64,000 bases of DNA, from assembly GCF_034190915.1 (NCBI RefSeq), contig NW_026947502.1, forward strand, positions 37,788,785 through 37,852,784, given 5' to 3'. Below the pieces are notes generated by a model. That model was not told where the DNA came from and searched no databases. It saw only the letters and a list, made by a program, of their open reading frames with translations. The stretch is from Cavia porcellus (taxonomy: Eukaryota; Chordata; Mammalia; Rodentia; Caviidae). The position numbers and the translations under genes are program-made. Positions 54,498-64,000 of this stretch are shown here, piece by piece; the first letter of the stretch is position 1; each line of letters begins with the position of its first letter.

Positions 54498-55960
54498 TTA
54501 CAATAGGGAGACTATTCGGTATTCATACACGTGAGTTTGATTTATTTTACTTATGAGTATGGTTTCAAGCTGTGTCCATTTATTTATAAATATCTCAATG
54601 TGATCCTTCTTTATAGCTGAGTAGTACTCCATTGTATAAAAATACCAAAACTTTTTTATCCATTCCTCAGTTGATGGACAATTGGGTTGTTTCCAAGATC
54701 TGGCGATTACAAATTGTGCTGTTATAAACATAGGTGTGCATATATCACTGTGGTATGATGCTTTCAGTTCTTCTGGGAATATGCCTAGAAGTGGAGTAGC
54801 TGGAACAAATGGGACTTCCAATCCCAGCTTTTTGAGAAATCTCCAGACTGACCTCCACAATGGTTGCACCTACCAACTCCTACCAACAGTGCAGGAGAGT
54901 TCCTTTTTCCCCACAGCCTCTCCAGCATTTGTTGTTGTTGGTTTTCTTAATCCTGACCATTCTTTCAGGAGTGAGATGGAATCTCAGTTTTTGTATAATT
55001 TGCATTTCTCTAATGACTAATGATAATGAACATTTTTTCTTGTATTTATTTGCCATTTGTATTTCTTCATCTGAGAAGTGTGTATTCAGCTCAGATGCCC
55101 ATTTATGGACTGGATCTTTGAATTTTGGTGATCTGATTTTTTTTTTAATTCTTTATATGTTTTAGACAGAAGTCCTTTGTCTGAGGGAGAGTTCACTAAG
55201 ATTTTTTCCCAGTTTATGGGATTTCTTTTCACTATGCTGGAGATTTCTTTTGACATGCAGAAACTTTTTAATAAGAGGTGATTCCAGTTATTAATTCTGG
55301 GAAGTATTTCTGGTGAAGTTTGAGTCCTGTTCATGAATTCTCTACCTACCCTATGTCTTTAAGGTTTCTACCCAATTTTTCCTCCAATAGATTTAATGTT
55401 TCTGTTTTAATATTCAGATTTTTGATCCATTTAGATTTTAATTTAGTACATGGTGATAGGCATGACTCTAGTTTTAGGGTTTCGGCAAATGGAGAGCCAG
55501 TTTTTCCAACACCATTTATTAAAGAGACTGTCATTCTTTCAGTGAACCTGTTTGGCTCCTTTATCAACGTAAGATGGTTGAGTGTGTTTGTGGTTGTGGT
55601 TGTATCTTCTAATCTATTCCATTGATCTTCGGCTCTGTTTTGATTCCAGTACCATGTTGATTTTACTACAGTTGCTTTGTAGTATAACGTCAAGTCACGG
55701 ATTGTGAGGCCTCCTGCTTTGCCTTTGTTGCTTAGAACTGTCTTTGCTATTCCAGGTCTCTTCTCGCTCCAGATGAATTTTAGGAGTGATTTCTTTAGAT
55801 CTATGAGGTATGTTGATGGTATTTTTATTGAGATTGCATTGAATCTGTATAAGAGTTATGGGAGAATGGCCATTTTCACAATGTTTATTCTTCCTATCCA
55901 TGAGCAAGGGATGTCTTTCCATTTTCTGAGATCATCTTCAATTTCTTTTTTCTGTGTATT
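54498..55960 (-). pseudogene. L1 ORF2 C-terminal region
   Basis: Pieces 55922-55695, 55693-55346, 55334-55086 and 54869-54498 carry the L1 ORF2 C-terminal conserved stretches ([39 protein letters not shown]-type; CPSTEEWIKKFWYFYTMEYY), ending with SLL and a stop at 54498. Frameshifts separate them. The plus-strand frames here are antisense shadows. Confidence 0.9.
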
Positions 55961-56055
55961 ATAATTTTCCCTGTGTAGGTCTTTCACTTCTTTCGTGACA
56001 GTAATTCCTAAATATTTCAATTTTTTGGTTGCTAGTGTGAAGGGTATGGCTTCTC

Positions 56056-56850
56056 TTATTTCTCTTCTGTGATTTTGCTGTTAGTGTATAGGAATGCTAT
56101 TGATTTCTGAGTATTGATTTTGTATCCAGCTATGTTACTGAATTTATTTATTATATTTAAGAGTCTTTCAATGAAGTTCAGGGGGTCTTCAATGTAGAGT
56201 GTCATGTCATCTGCAAACAATGATAATTTAACTTCTTCTTTTCCTATCTTTACCCCTTTTATTTCTTTCTCTTGTCTAATTGCTCTGGCTAGTATTTCCA
56301 GTACTATATTAAATAGGAATGGTGATAAAGGACATCCTTGTCTTGTGCCTGATTTTAAAGTAAAGGCCTTCAATTTTTGGCCATTTAGTATGATACTGGC
56401 TGTTGGTTTGTCATAGATGGCCTTTATTATATTGAGGTAAAGACCATCTATTCCAATATTCTGTAAAATTCTTATCATGAATGAATGTTGGACCTTATCG
56501 AAGGCTTTTTCTGCATCTATAGAAATGATCATGTGATTCTTACTTTTGGCTTTATTGATAAGGTGGATTACATTTATTGATTTACGCATGTTAAACCATC
56601 CCTGCATGCCTGGGATGAATCCCACTTGGTCATGGTGTATAATCTTCTTGATGATTTGCTGCATCCTATTTGCCAATATTTTATTGAGGATTTTTGCATC
56701 TGTGTTCATTAGGGAGGTTGGTCTATCGCTCTCTTTTTTATTTGGGTCTTTCTCAGGTTTTGGTACTAGAGTAATATTTGCTTCCAGGAATGATTTAGGA
56801 AGGATTGCTTCCCTTTCAATTTCATTGAATAGTTTGAGGAGTGTGGGCAT
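56056..56850 (-). pseudogene. L1 ORF2 reverse transcriptase domain, 264 codons open
   Basis: The frame contains [11 protein letters not shown] (finger region, about 26-36), [11 protein letters not shown] (motif A, 110-120), [15 protein letters not shown] (motif B, 167-181) and [11 protein letters not shown] (motif C, 210-220) with both catalytic aspartates. It is the most complete RT in the window. Upstream and downstream ORF2 parts are in other frames. Confidence 0.93.
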
Positions 56851-57434
56851 TAGGTCTTCTTTGTATTTCTTGTAGAATTCTGCAGTGAATCTGTCTGGGC
56901 CTGGGCCCTTCTTTGTAGATAAGGACTTAATTGCATTTTCAATTTCATTAATAGAAACTGAGTTATTCAGCAGTTTTACCTCCTCTTGACCTAGCTTTGG
57001 TACTTCATATGTTTCTAGGAATCTGTCTGTTTCTTTTGTGTTATCAAACCTTTGAGAGTAGAGGTTTTCGAAATAGGTGTTGATGATCTTCTGTGTTTTT
57101 ATAGAGTCTGTAGTGATTTCACCTTTTTCATTTCTTATTGCATGAATTTGAGCTTTTTTTCTTCCCTTTTTAAAATAAGGTTGGCTAGCGGCTTATCAAT
57201 TATATTTATTCTTTCAAAGAACCAACTCTTTGATTCATTGTTCTTTGGATGTTAGTCTCTATTGCATTGATTTCTGCTCTGATTTTTATAATTTCCTCTC
57301 TTCTTTGGCTTTGGGCTTGATTTGCTCTTCTTTTTCTAGCTGTTTGAGGTGTAGCATCAAGTTATTTATTTGTGTTCGTTCTGTTTTCCTGATGTGGGAA
57401 CTCAGTGCAATAAATTTTCCTCTGAGAATGGCTT

Positions 57435-57975
57435 TCATTGCTTACCACAGATTCTGGTAAGTTGTATTGTATTTTCATTTTTTTGTAGGTATTGTTTAAT
57501 TTCTTCTTTAATTTTCCCTGTGACTAACTGATTACTCAAGAGTGTGTTAGTCAGTTTCCATGTGTTTGTAGGGTTTTTGCAGTATCTTTTATCATTAATT
57601 TCTAATTTCAGAGCGCTATGATCCGATAATATGCAAGGGATAATTTCAGCTCTTTTGCATTTATTTAAATATGTTCTGTGAGCAAATATATGGTCTATTT
57701 TAGAGAATGACCCATGCACTTCTGAGAAGAATGTGTATTCTGATGTTGTTGGATGGAACACTCTGTATATGTCTGTCAAGTCCATTTGTTCACATGTGTG
57801 ATTCAGTTGGGTTATTTCTTTACTGAGTTTCTGTCTGGTTGATCTGGCCCTTGGTGTGAATGGTGTGTTAAGGTCTCCTGTCACAATTGTGTTACTGGTA
57901 ATTTGATTTTTCATTTCTTTTAATACTTGTTTTATATAACTGGGTGCTCTAGAATTTGGTGCATATATATTTAAG
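57435..57975 (-). pseudogene. L1 ORF2 endonuclease domain (C-terminal two-thirds)
   Basis: A frame of 200 codons whose first ~20 lie in flanking DNA. TIVTGDLNTPFTP, SEYTFFSEVHGSFSKIDHIF and LSDHSALKLEI are the L1 apurinic-type endonuclease motifs, with the D-x-N and S-D-H catalytic pairs present. This nuclease nicks T-rich target DNA to prime reverse transcription. The N-terminal catalytic residues are missing because of the truncation. Confidence 0.9.
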
Positions 57976-58689
57976 AATCTAAGTACGATGCTTTTGAATG
58001 TTATCATCCGATACCCCAAACAAATTAATTTAATCAAATTATGAAATGTATTGTCTTACGTAGCTATGATGGCAGAAGAGGTGGATCTTTAGCTTGTTTT
58101 TGTAACATCCAAGGATTCAAATCACTGTTTCTACATTCTTTGGTTTTACTTTCCTGTGTTGACTTCATTCTCTAGTATAGTCTGTCTTCATAAACTGCAT
58201 ATGTGCAGATATATATCATGTCATCCCAGATTTCAAATAATAAGAGTGAATATAGTTTCTCTCACTGGCAATTAAAATCTTCAGGAAGAGAAAAACTGTA
58301 ATAACCCAACAGTGATTGGCTCTGTTTGGTTCCCTTGACTCCTGTGGTGTGGAGAAGGAGGGCCATGTGATCATGACTCTTTCACAGTCATTTGAATCGA
58401 GTAGAGATATTTTCAAAAAGGAAAGATGCTAGTTCAGATGTTTTGTTAAGGGAGACTGATTCCCATTATAAGCTAGTTTGCTAACTTTTATTTCATGTTA
58501 TGTTTTGATTGAATTCAGTTATCTCCTTTTAAAAAATGAAAATACTGTTTCTGTCAGAATTGAGTCATTTATGTGCAATGTAAATTAGGTCAATTGGTTT
58601 CTCTTAATATGTACCTGTGAACATTTTTACTGAAGAATGGTTAATTTTGGCTGTCATGGGGACAGTAAGTATTTTGAAGTTTAGGAATG
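57976..58689. other. Unique sequence
   Basis: Nothing recognised. Confidence 0.35.
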
Positions 58690-58885
58690 TAGCAAAGTGG
58701 TAAAAAGCATGAATTTTTACCACTTACTATCTTTATGACTTTAAATTAAGCAAGTCACTTAAATTTTTAAATACTGTTTTTTAATTTATTAAATGAAAAT
58801 AATACTTATGCTTAAATTAAGTGAAATATATGAAACATTTATCACAGAAACCGCATAATGGGTGTTTAGTACGTGATAACTGATA
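58690..58885 (+). mobile_element. MIR SINE
   Basis: GGTAAAAAGCATGAATTTTTAC, CACTTACTATCTTTATGAC, AAGCAAGTCACTTAAATTTT, TAAATGAAAATAATACTTA and GGGTGTTTAGTACGTG follow MIR order. Confidence 0.65.
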
Positions 58886-61477
58886 TTATTACTCATAATA
58901 ATTATCATAAACTCTGTCCTTTTTCTCCTCGTTCCTAAATGGCCCCTAATTACATAGAATTAAAAGTTCAAAATGTTTCTGTGGCTTAGCTACATTAAAG
59001 CTTACATCAAATTTTATAAACCAGGTCAGAACTATTGCTTCTGTTCATAACATTGATTCTAAAAGGGAAATGCGTTGCTAAATTCTTCAACTGAAGAAAT
59101 TACATTCTGTGACACCATTCTTCAATAAGATATGCTTGTGCATTATTTTTTATTGTAATAGATTTGTTCGTTTTAAGAGGGCCAGACAATCAAGCAGTGA
59201 AGGATCAGAATCTGTTCAATAAAATGGTAGAATTAAAGTATATTCTAACAGAATATACAACTGTTCAGAAAGGCTGCTGAGTGCCACAAAAAGTATCATG
59301 ATCCTGTGGCTTCCACTGGGGACAGTTTGACTTGGACTGATTAAGTTACAAATGATATTTCAGGCCTTCAAATTTTTTTTTTTTTTACTTAATTGTTTAA
59401 GACTTTACTTTACAAGTGCTGTCACGAATTTTGACATTTTTAAGTGGCAGGCTGACTCAATATTAGGAAATGTTGTTTTGGTGAGCAGGTAAAGAATTCT
59501 CATGAACTTGAGTCTATTCATTGTCATGAAAACTGAAGTCAGTAAAAGGCACACAGATATGTCAGACTAAATATACATAGTCACAGTAAGTAGGGGTGGT
59601 CAAGTGAATGCTCTGTCCATAGTTGTATTAATATACAGTATATTTTAATACTATAGACACTATTCATGTTCAGTGATTTTTGAGTAATTTTATTAATACA
59701 TATTCAAAAATTATTTACTGCTTTCAACTGTTTTATTATAAATGAGAATAAATATATGGATAAAATAATCTTAGATACCCAATGAAAATGATGACTTTGT
59801 GTTGTAAAAAAATTCAGTAACCAGATCTGTTAACATTGCTATGCCTGCTTTGGTTAGTATAAGTGATTCTTATTTTAATGATCATGGTTATAATGTTGTA
59901 TTGGCTTATTTTTAAGAAAAAAATTTACTATTTATGGTCATACATAGTACAAGTTTATATTTAAACGTTCCTCATGTTCTTCACAGAAATGCTAAATATG
60001 TTTTCATGATTGGTTTGTTACAATTGAATGTTTGGAGAAATAATAATATGCTATATTCTAAATGATAGATCTTTATTTTTACTTATAAACATAGCATAAT
60101 GCTAATTCTCAAATTTATTGAGAGGACACTGGACAATATCTAACAAATAATGAATATTTTAATGTGACAAGTAATTTACTAAGTAAAGCTTAGAATCTTT
60201 GGTATATTTGTATTCCTACTTTAGTATGTTTACATAAAATGACTTGATAATTGTGTATCAGTATGATCAAGAAAACAATGGTTTTTCTGTCAAAGAAATA
60301 TCTTTTAAATATTTTCTACACTAAATATTTGGAATTTTTTTAAATGTGGGGTTATCTTTCGCATTCTGCATAGTCCAGGCATTTTTCATTGTCACAGCCA
60401 TCTAGTTTTCAGTTTTGGAAGAGTCCATTTCATTCATACCATCCACTTGATGGTATAGTACTTAGAAGTTGTAAATACTGAAGGCAGCATTTTTTACTTT
60501 CCAAAATACCTATTTCATATAAGCAGTACATCAGACGATACATTAAAATATTTTGTGAAAATAACAATTATAAGTAGAAGTGAAGGAATTTTATTTTTAT
60601 GTCAATGGAAAATTTGTGGAAGAACTCTGCTACTTTCTCTATCTTTTCCAAAGTTCAGTAAAGTGAAAATGACTGTAAGCTTCCCCATTTAAAAAGCCTA
60701 TTGCCCCTGAGTAGAATGCGGTTCATTACAGAGCACAAGGAAAATGACTGACTTGGGTTATGTGAATAGTTGCAGATTCAATTGAAACTCTAAGCCCTAA
60801 GCTTAAGTTAATTCAGCCCAGAGCTATGTATTTTTGCCTTAAGGTTGTGTACACGGAAGACTTGACAACCAAAGATATGAAGAGGACCACTTCTTTCCGC
60901 ACCCTCGTGCTTTCTTACACATACGTACACAGTCATTCTGATACACACACACTCCACAGTTCACAAGCTTAACTTATTCTACAATTTTTGGAAAAGATAG
61001 CCATTTTTGTTTGTGTGGGAAAGGTAGCTGCTGTCACATTTGTCACCCAATGTAGAGTTTGCAAACAGAAACAAAATTTTGCCAAATGCTTCTATTTGTG
61101 AACCAGATTATCTGCAAATAAAAGCATTTATGAAGTGAGGTACCATTTGAACAGAGTCCACCAAAAATGTATACACATTTCAGGAAAGGAAAAATAGTAT
61201 GAGTTGTCAATGGATTGTATTACCCTCATATGGTGGACCTTAGAGGTTGTCATATATTGCAGAAAATCCACTACACTGCCGGGCCTAAGACACAAAATTG
61301 AAAATGCATATGCAGCAATGTCATTGACCAAGGTTTCCCAAGTATCAACTCTCTGTACTAATAAATGTCTGGTAGCAAATGACCACCACTTTAAGTACCT
61401 CTTGTAATTGTAGAGGCCACAGAGTTAACTCGTATTAATCTCATGATGTCTCAGTAAACTTAGTGTCTGTGGACTTG
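58886..61477. other. Unique AT-rich sequence
   Basis: The longest stretch without a clear repeat. No splice-bounded exon or open frame of note. 60660-61090 is less AT-biased and could hold conserved non-coding sequence. 61130-61280 may be a mariner-like trace (CCAAAAATGTATACACATTTC). Both are guesses. Confidence 0.3.
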
Positions 61478-61479
61478 GT

Positions 61480-61610
61480 ATCAAATGCCCATCGTCCCAG
61501 CACTTAGGAGGCTGAGCAGAGGATCGAGACCAGCTTGGGTGACATAGTGAGTTCCAGGTCATCCTGAACCACATGACGAGACTCTGCCTCAGTGGAGAAA
61601 CAAAAACACA
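61480..61610 (+). mobile_element. B1-type SINE, plus strand
   Basis: CATCGTCCCAGCACTTAGGAG, GGATCGAGACCAGCTTGGGTG, GAGTTCCAGGTCATCCTGAA, then GAGACTCTGCCTCAGTGGAG and an A-rich end. The internal GTTCCAGGTCATCCTGAACC segment is the duplicated block typical of rodent B1. Confidence 0.85.
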
Positions 61611-61699
61611 GAATTAAAAAACCAATAAATTTACTATTAAAATATTAATACAAATTTTTCTAGTCTAAAGTAATACTTTTTTTTGGCAAACTCTGTATC

Positions 61700-62468
61700 T
61701 GTTGTTAAACCTTGATGTGAAAGCATAATTTATTCCAGAAACATTCTTATAATCTAAAGCACTTACATATCAAAACAGTTTCCCACAGAGAATAATGAAA
61801 ATTCAGATGATACATTCCACAACCCTAAAATATTCATATAAAATAATTACAATACCATAACATAATAAAGACAGTAAAAACATACAGAAAAATAAATTAA
61901 TCTGCACTTACCTTTGAAAACCCTTAGCTGATATGAGGGAGATGAAAGAAGAGGGTAATTGTTGTAGGATGACTTTCACTACCCAGAGTGGAATCACTGC
62001 TTTTTGCTCAATGGAATCTTTTTCTTTTTGTGCAGTTTTAGCAATCAGCCTATCCAAAGACACTTGCTTTTGTGTCCTTTCAAGGATTTCATGAAAATGT
62101 GCCATTGCATTGTTGCTGAACCACTTTACTGCTTGCACTGCTAAAGGCCTATTTGGATGATACTTTCCACAGAATTTTGCAGTTTCCCACATTTTACACG
62201 TCTCCCTAATCTCATTTGAACTGAGCAGTTCCTCTGTCTTTTCTCCTCCTCCTCTGTTGGAGAGATCTCCTCCATAACCTGTTTATGTTGGGAGATGATT
62301 ATCCACAATCTCTCAGCAAGAAAGAGGAAAACTATTTGCTCAATAATGATCGTATGACATTTGGCATCATGTATTGTTGGTATTGCAAGATGTCACTCAT
62401 TTATCAAGTTACATTTGCTGGTCTTACGGAACATTCATGGAACAAAATTGTAATCCAAGGTTTTATTC
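61700..62468 (-). mobile_element. Tigger/pogo-like DNA transposon, copy 2
   Basis: Left terminus TTAAACCTTGATGTG with GCATAATTTATTCCAGAAAC. The right terminus, AATTGTAATCCAAGGTTTTATT, is its inverse. Interior collinear with 26978-27694. The minus strand carries transposase C-terminal sequence. About 0.77 kb, internally deleted. Confidence 0.68.
61908..62192 (-). pseudogene. Transposase C-terminal remnant (Tigger-like)
   Basis: A 94-codon frame with METAK-type start, HPNRPLAVQAVKWFSNNA (about 12-29), FHEILERTQKQVSLDRLIA (about 33-51) and VKVILQQLPSSFIS. It corresponds to the C-terminal tail after the DDE domain in pogo/Tigger transposases. The catalytic core is absent from both copies in the window. 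Confidence 0.5.
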
Positions 62469-62479
62469 TTTGTATGTAT

Positions 62480-62560
62480 GTACTTATATATCATATACAT
62501 ATCATATATATATTATATATATGATGTCTCTACATATGTATGATGTCTACACATATCTCA
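62480..62560. repeat. AT-rich imperfect repeat
   Basis: ATATCATATAC and ATGTCTACACAT-like alternations, beside the Tigger-like terminus. Low complexity. Confidence 0.6.
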
Positions 62561-62977
62561 CAATTTATTTTTTAAAACAAAGTTACATTTTAAGAGCTAG
62601 TTATCCATAGCAGTGTCGATTGCTGCCTTTTAAAGAGAAATATTTTAATATTAGTCACTTCAGTGAAAAGAGGAAACATAGAGCACCAGTTTATTTTTTA
62701 AAGTGAAAAATAATAAAACAGTTACAAAACAGGTTAGGAGAGTTACAATAATTAATATATTGTGTATCATTGTCTTCATAGTATTTATTCAGAGTATAAA
62801 ATATAAGCATGGTATCTGGTCCAAGTAATACTAGCACAAACTTTCTTTTCATTGAACTAATGGAAACTAGCTGTCTTAACTGCCTTGTGTATAAATACAT
62901 GTCTTTTCTTTTTTCCCTTTCTCCCCATCACAGTTTGTCCTTCCATTTGTGCAGTTTCTTCCAATTTGCAATCTGGT

Positions 62978-63427
62978 ATGCAGATAAGTGAGGCATATAG
63001 AATGCCAAACAGTCACAACCAACATAAATGTACACTCAGACATATAATAGTTAAGATCCAGACATACAACATAAAAACAGAATACTAAAAGCTGTTAGAA
63101 AAAAGACACAATTCACCTATCAAGGAAAATCCATTAGAATCACGGCACTTTTCAGCACAAACCCTCAAGTCAAGATGAGTTTGGAGTGAGGTGTTTCAAG
63201 CCCTGAAACGAAACAACTTTCAACCCAGATTGATGTTCTCAGCGAAATTTTCTATCCGATTTAATGGAGAAACAAGATACTTCCATGACAAAGAACAACT
63301 GAAGAAATTTATGTCCACCAAACCAACCCTAGAAATAGTATTGAAAGACATACTAGATAGAGATAAAAATAATCACAATCTCCAGAACAGCAACAGAAAG
63401 AAACCACCAGGCAGGGCAAGCAATTAA
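62978..63427 (+). pseudogene. L1 ORF1 C-terminal part, element E
   Basis: RRM-end sequence (EAYRMPNSHNQHKC) and, after a frameshift, the C-terminal domain in a 78-codon frame (63191-63427): FQALKRNNFQPRLMFSAKF, ETRYFHDKEQLKKFMSTKP. Same protein as in B and D. Confidence 0.9.
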
Positions 63428-63494
63428 ACAGGGGAAAGCAGAAAACAAACTACTGGAACATAACATGGCACAGTTGGGCCAGTAGATATCAGTT

Positions 63495-64000
63495 ATGTCC
63501 ATAAATGTAAATGGCCTCAATTCACTATCAAAAGAAAAAGGTTGACAGAATGGATCAAGAAACATGATGCACAATATGGCTGTATACAAGAAACATATCT
63601 GATTCAAAAGGAAGCTCATAGATTAAAAGTCAAAGGATGGAAAACAGTATATTCCATGCAACAAGAACCCAGATAAAAGCAGGGATAACTTTTCTATTTG
63701 CAGACAATGTGAACTTCAAACCTAAAATGATTAAAAGAAATAAAGAAGATCATTACATACTTGTTAACAGAAAAATTCAAGAGGAAGAACAGATATAAAT
63801 ATATGTGCACCAAATACAGGAGCACCCAACTGTATAAGACAAATACTAATGGACATGAAAAATCAGATACACAAAAACACAATTATAACAGGGGACCTTA
63901 ATACACCATTGTCACAAAGAGATATATCAACTAGACAAAAAGTCAGCAAAGAAATAATAGAATTGAATCATACCTGTGAGCAAAAGGACGTGGTAGATGT
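63495..64000 (+). pseudogene. L1 ORF2 endonuclease start, element E
   Basis: ATG at 63495 gives MSINVNGLNSLSKEK and a stop after a frameshift. The domain continues as HDAQYGCIQETYLIQKEA-like, then, after more frame changes, NTIITGDLNTPLSQRDIST and ELNHTCEQKDVVDV at the edge. Endonuclease motifs N-G-L, Q-E-T and G-D-L-N are visible. A broken but full-type ORF2. Confidence 0.88.

Larger units (their letters stand above)
53867..57975 (-). mobile_element. LINE-1 element F, best preserved copy
   Basis: Minus-strand L1 of about 4.1 kb, 5'-truncated inside the endonuclease. Its 3' UTR (54497-53870) has four tandem units and an A-rich end with AATAATAATAATAAAATAAA. ORF2 keeps long open blocks (200 and 264 codons), far more than element A, so it is younger. 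It is still inactive because the promoter, ORF1 and the first part of the endonuclease are gone and frameshifts divide ORF2. Confidence 0.95.
62978..64000 (+). mobile_element. LINE-1 element E, continues past the window
   Basis: Plus-strand L1, 5'-truncated within the ORF1 RRM domain, followed by ORF1 C-terminus, the inter-ORF spacer and the start of ORF2 running off the right edge. Unlike B, C and D, its ORF2 continues into endonuclease sequence with no deletion at the half-L1 junction point. Confidence 0.92.

Noticed and set aside
54682..55165. Two plus-strand frames above 100 codons
   Set aside because: Antisense of the C-terminal region of L1 ORF2 in element F.

Overview
The window looks like non-coding nuclear DNA from a rodent: an intron or gene-poor intergenic stretch, AT-rich, and largely built from retrotransposons. 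No intact host gene is visible. The rodent assignment rests on SINEs: tRNA-Ala-type ID elements (17759, 18241, 24052, 28520), B1-type 7SL-derived elements (8283, 12425, 61480) and a B1-ID dimer (51472). The ID variant ends in a GGTACCGATAAAA-type tail, which differs from the murine form. A non-murid rodent, perhaps castorid-like, is possible, but the species cannot be fixed from sequence alone.

Layout from left to right. 1-2 kb holds mostly unique sequence with a doubtful decayed reading frame. 2.0-6.9 kb holds a 5'-truncated L1 (minus strand) set between two related LTR pieces. 6.9-8.4 kb holds an old L1 piece, a fossil piggyBac transposase end with a duplicated cysteine-rich tail, and a B1. 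8.8-10 kb holds an ancient L1 interrupted by two LTRs. 11-12.5 kb holds small LTR and SINE debris. 12.5-15.1 kb and 19.9-22.1 kb hold two half-L1 elements (minus strand) that keep ORF1 but have lost most of ORF2. 15.8-19.5 kb is a patchwork of old L1s carrying a probable solo LTR and two ID SINEs. 22-29 kb is mostly unique, with L2, MIR, a Tigger-like DNA transposon, and a small retro-insertion with an inverted 5' part. 29.2-31.4 kb holds a decayed gammaretrovirus-like (class I) provirus fragment. 32-33 kb holds an MLT1-type LTR and an exact 37-bp repeat. 33.4-35.9 kb holds a third half-L1 (plus strand) with a 224-codon open ORF1 segment. 36-50 kb is mainly unique sequence with old L2/MIR/hAT traces, a terminal-exon-like pseudogene at 47.8 kb and a likely L1 5' UTR at 48.7-49.8 kb. 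50.7-51.7 kb holds a MaLR-type LTR with an internal tandem duplication and a dimeric SINE. 53.1-58.0 kb holds the best preserved L1 (minus strand), with endonuclease and reverse-transcriptase motifs. 58-62.5 kb is unique sequence plus MIR, B1 and a second Tigger-like copy. From 63.0 kb another L1 (plus strand) runs off the right end.

The clearest theme is a lineage-specific L1 system. Full-type L1s (2.4, 53.9, 63.0 kb) and half-L1 derivatives (12.5, 19.9, 33.4 kb) share ORF1/ORF2 sequence and an unusual 3' UTR made of degenerate tandem units of about 147 bp. The three half-L1s appear to share one ORF2 deletion junction, as expected for a HAL1-like non-autonomous family that copied itself using enzymes from full-length L1s. 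All boundaries come from reading by eye and are approximate unless a target-site duplication is stated.
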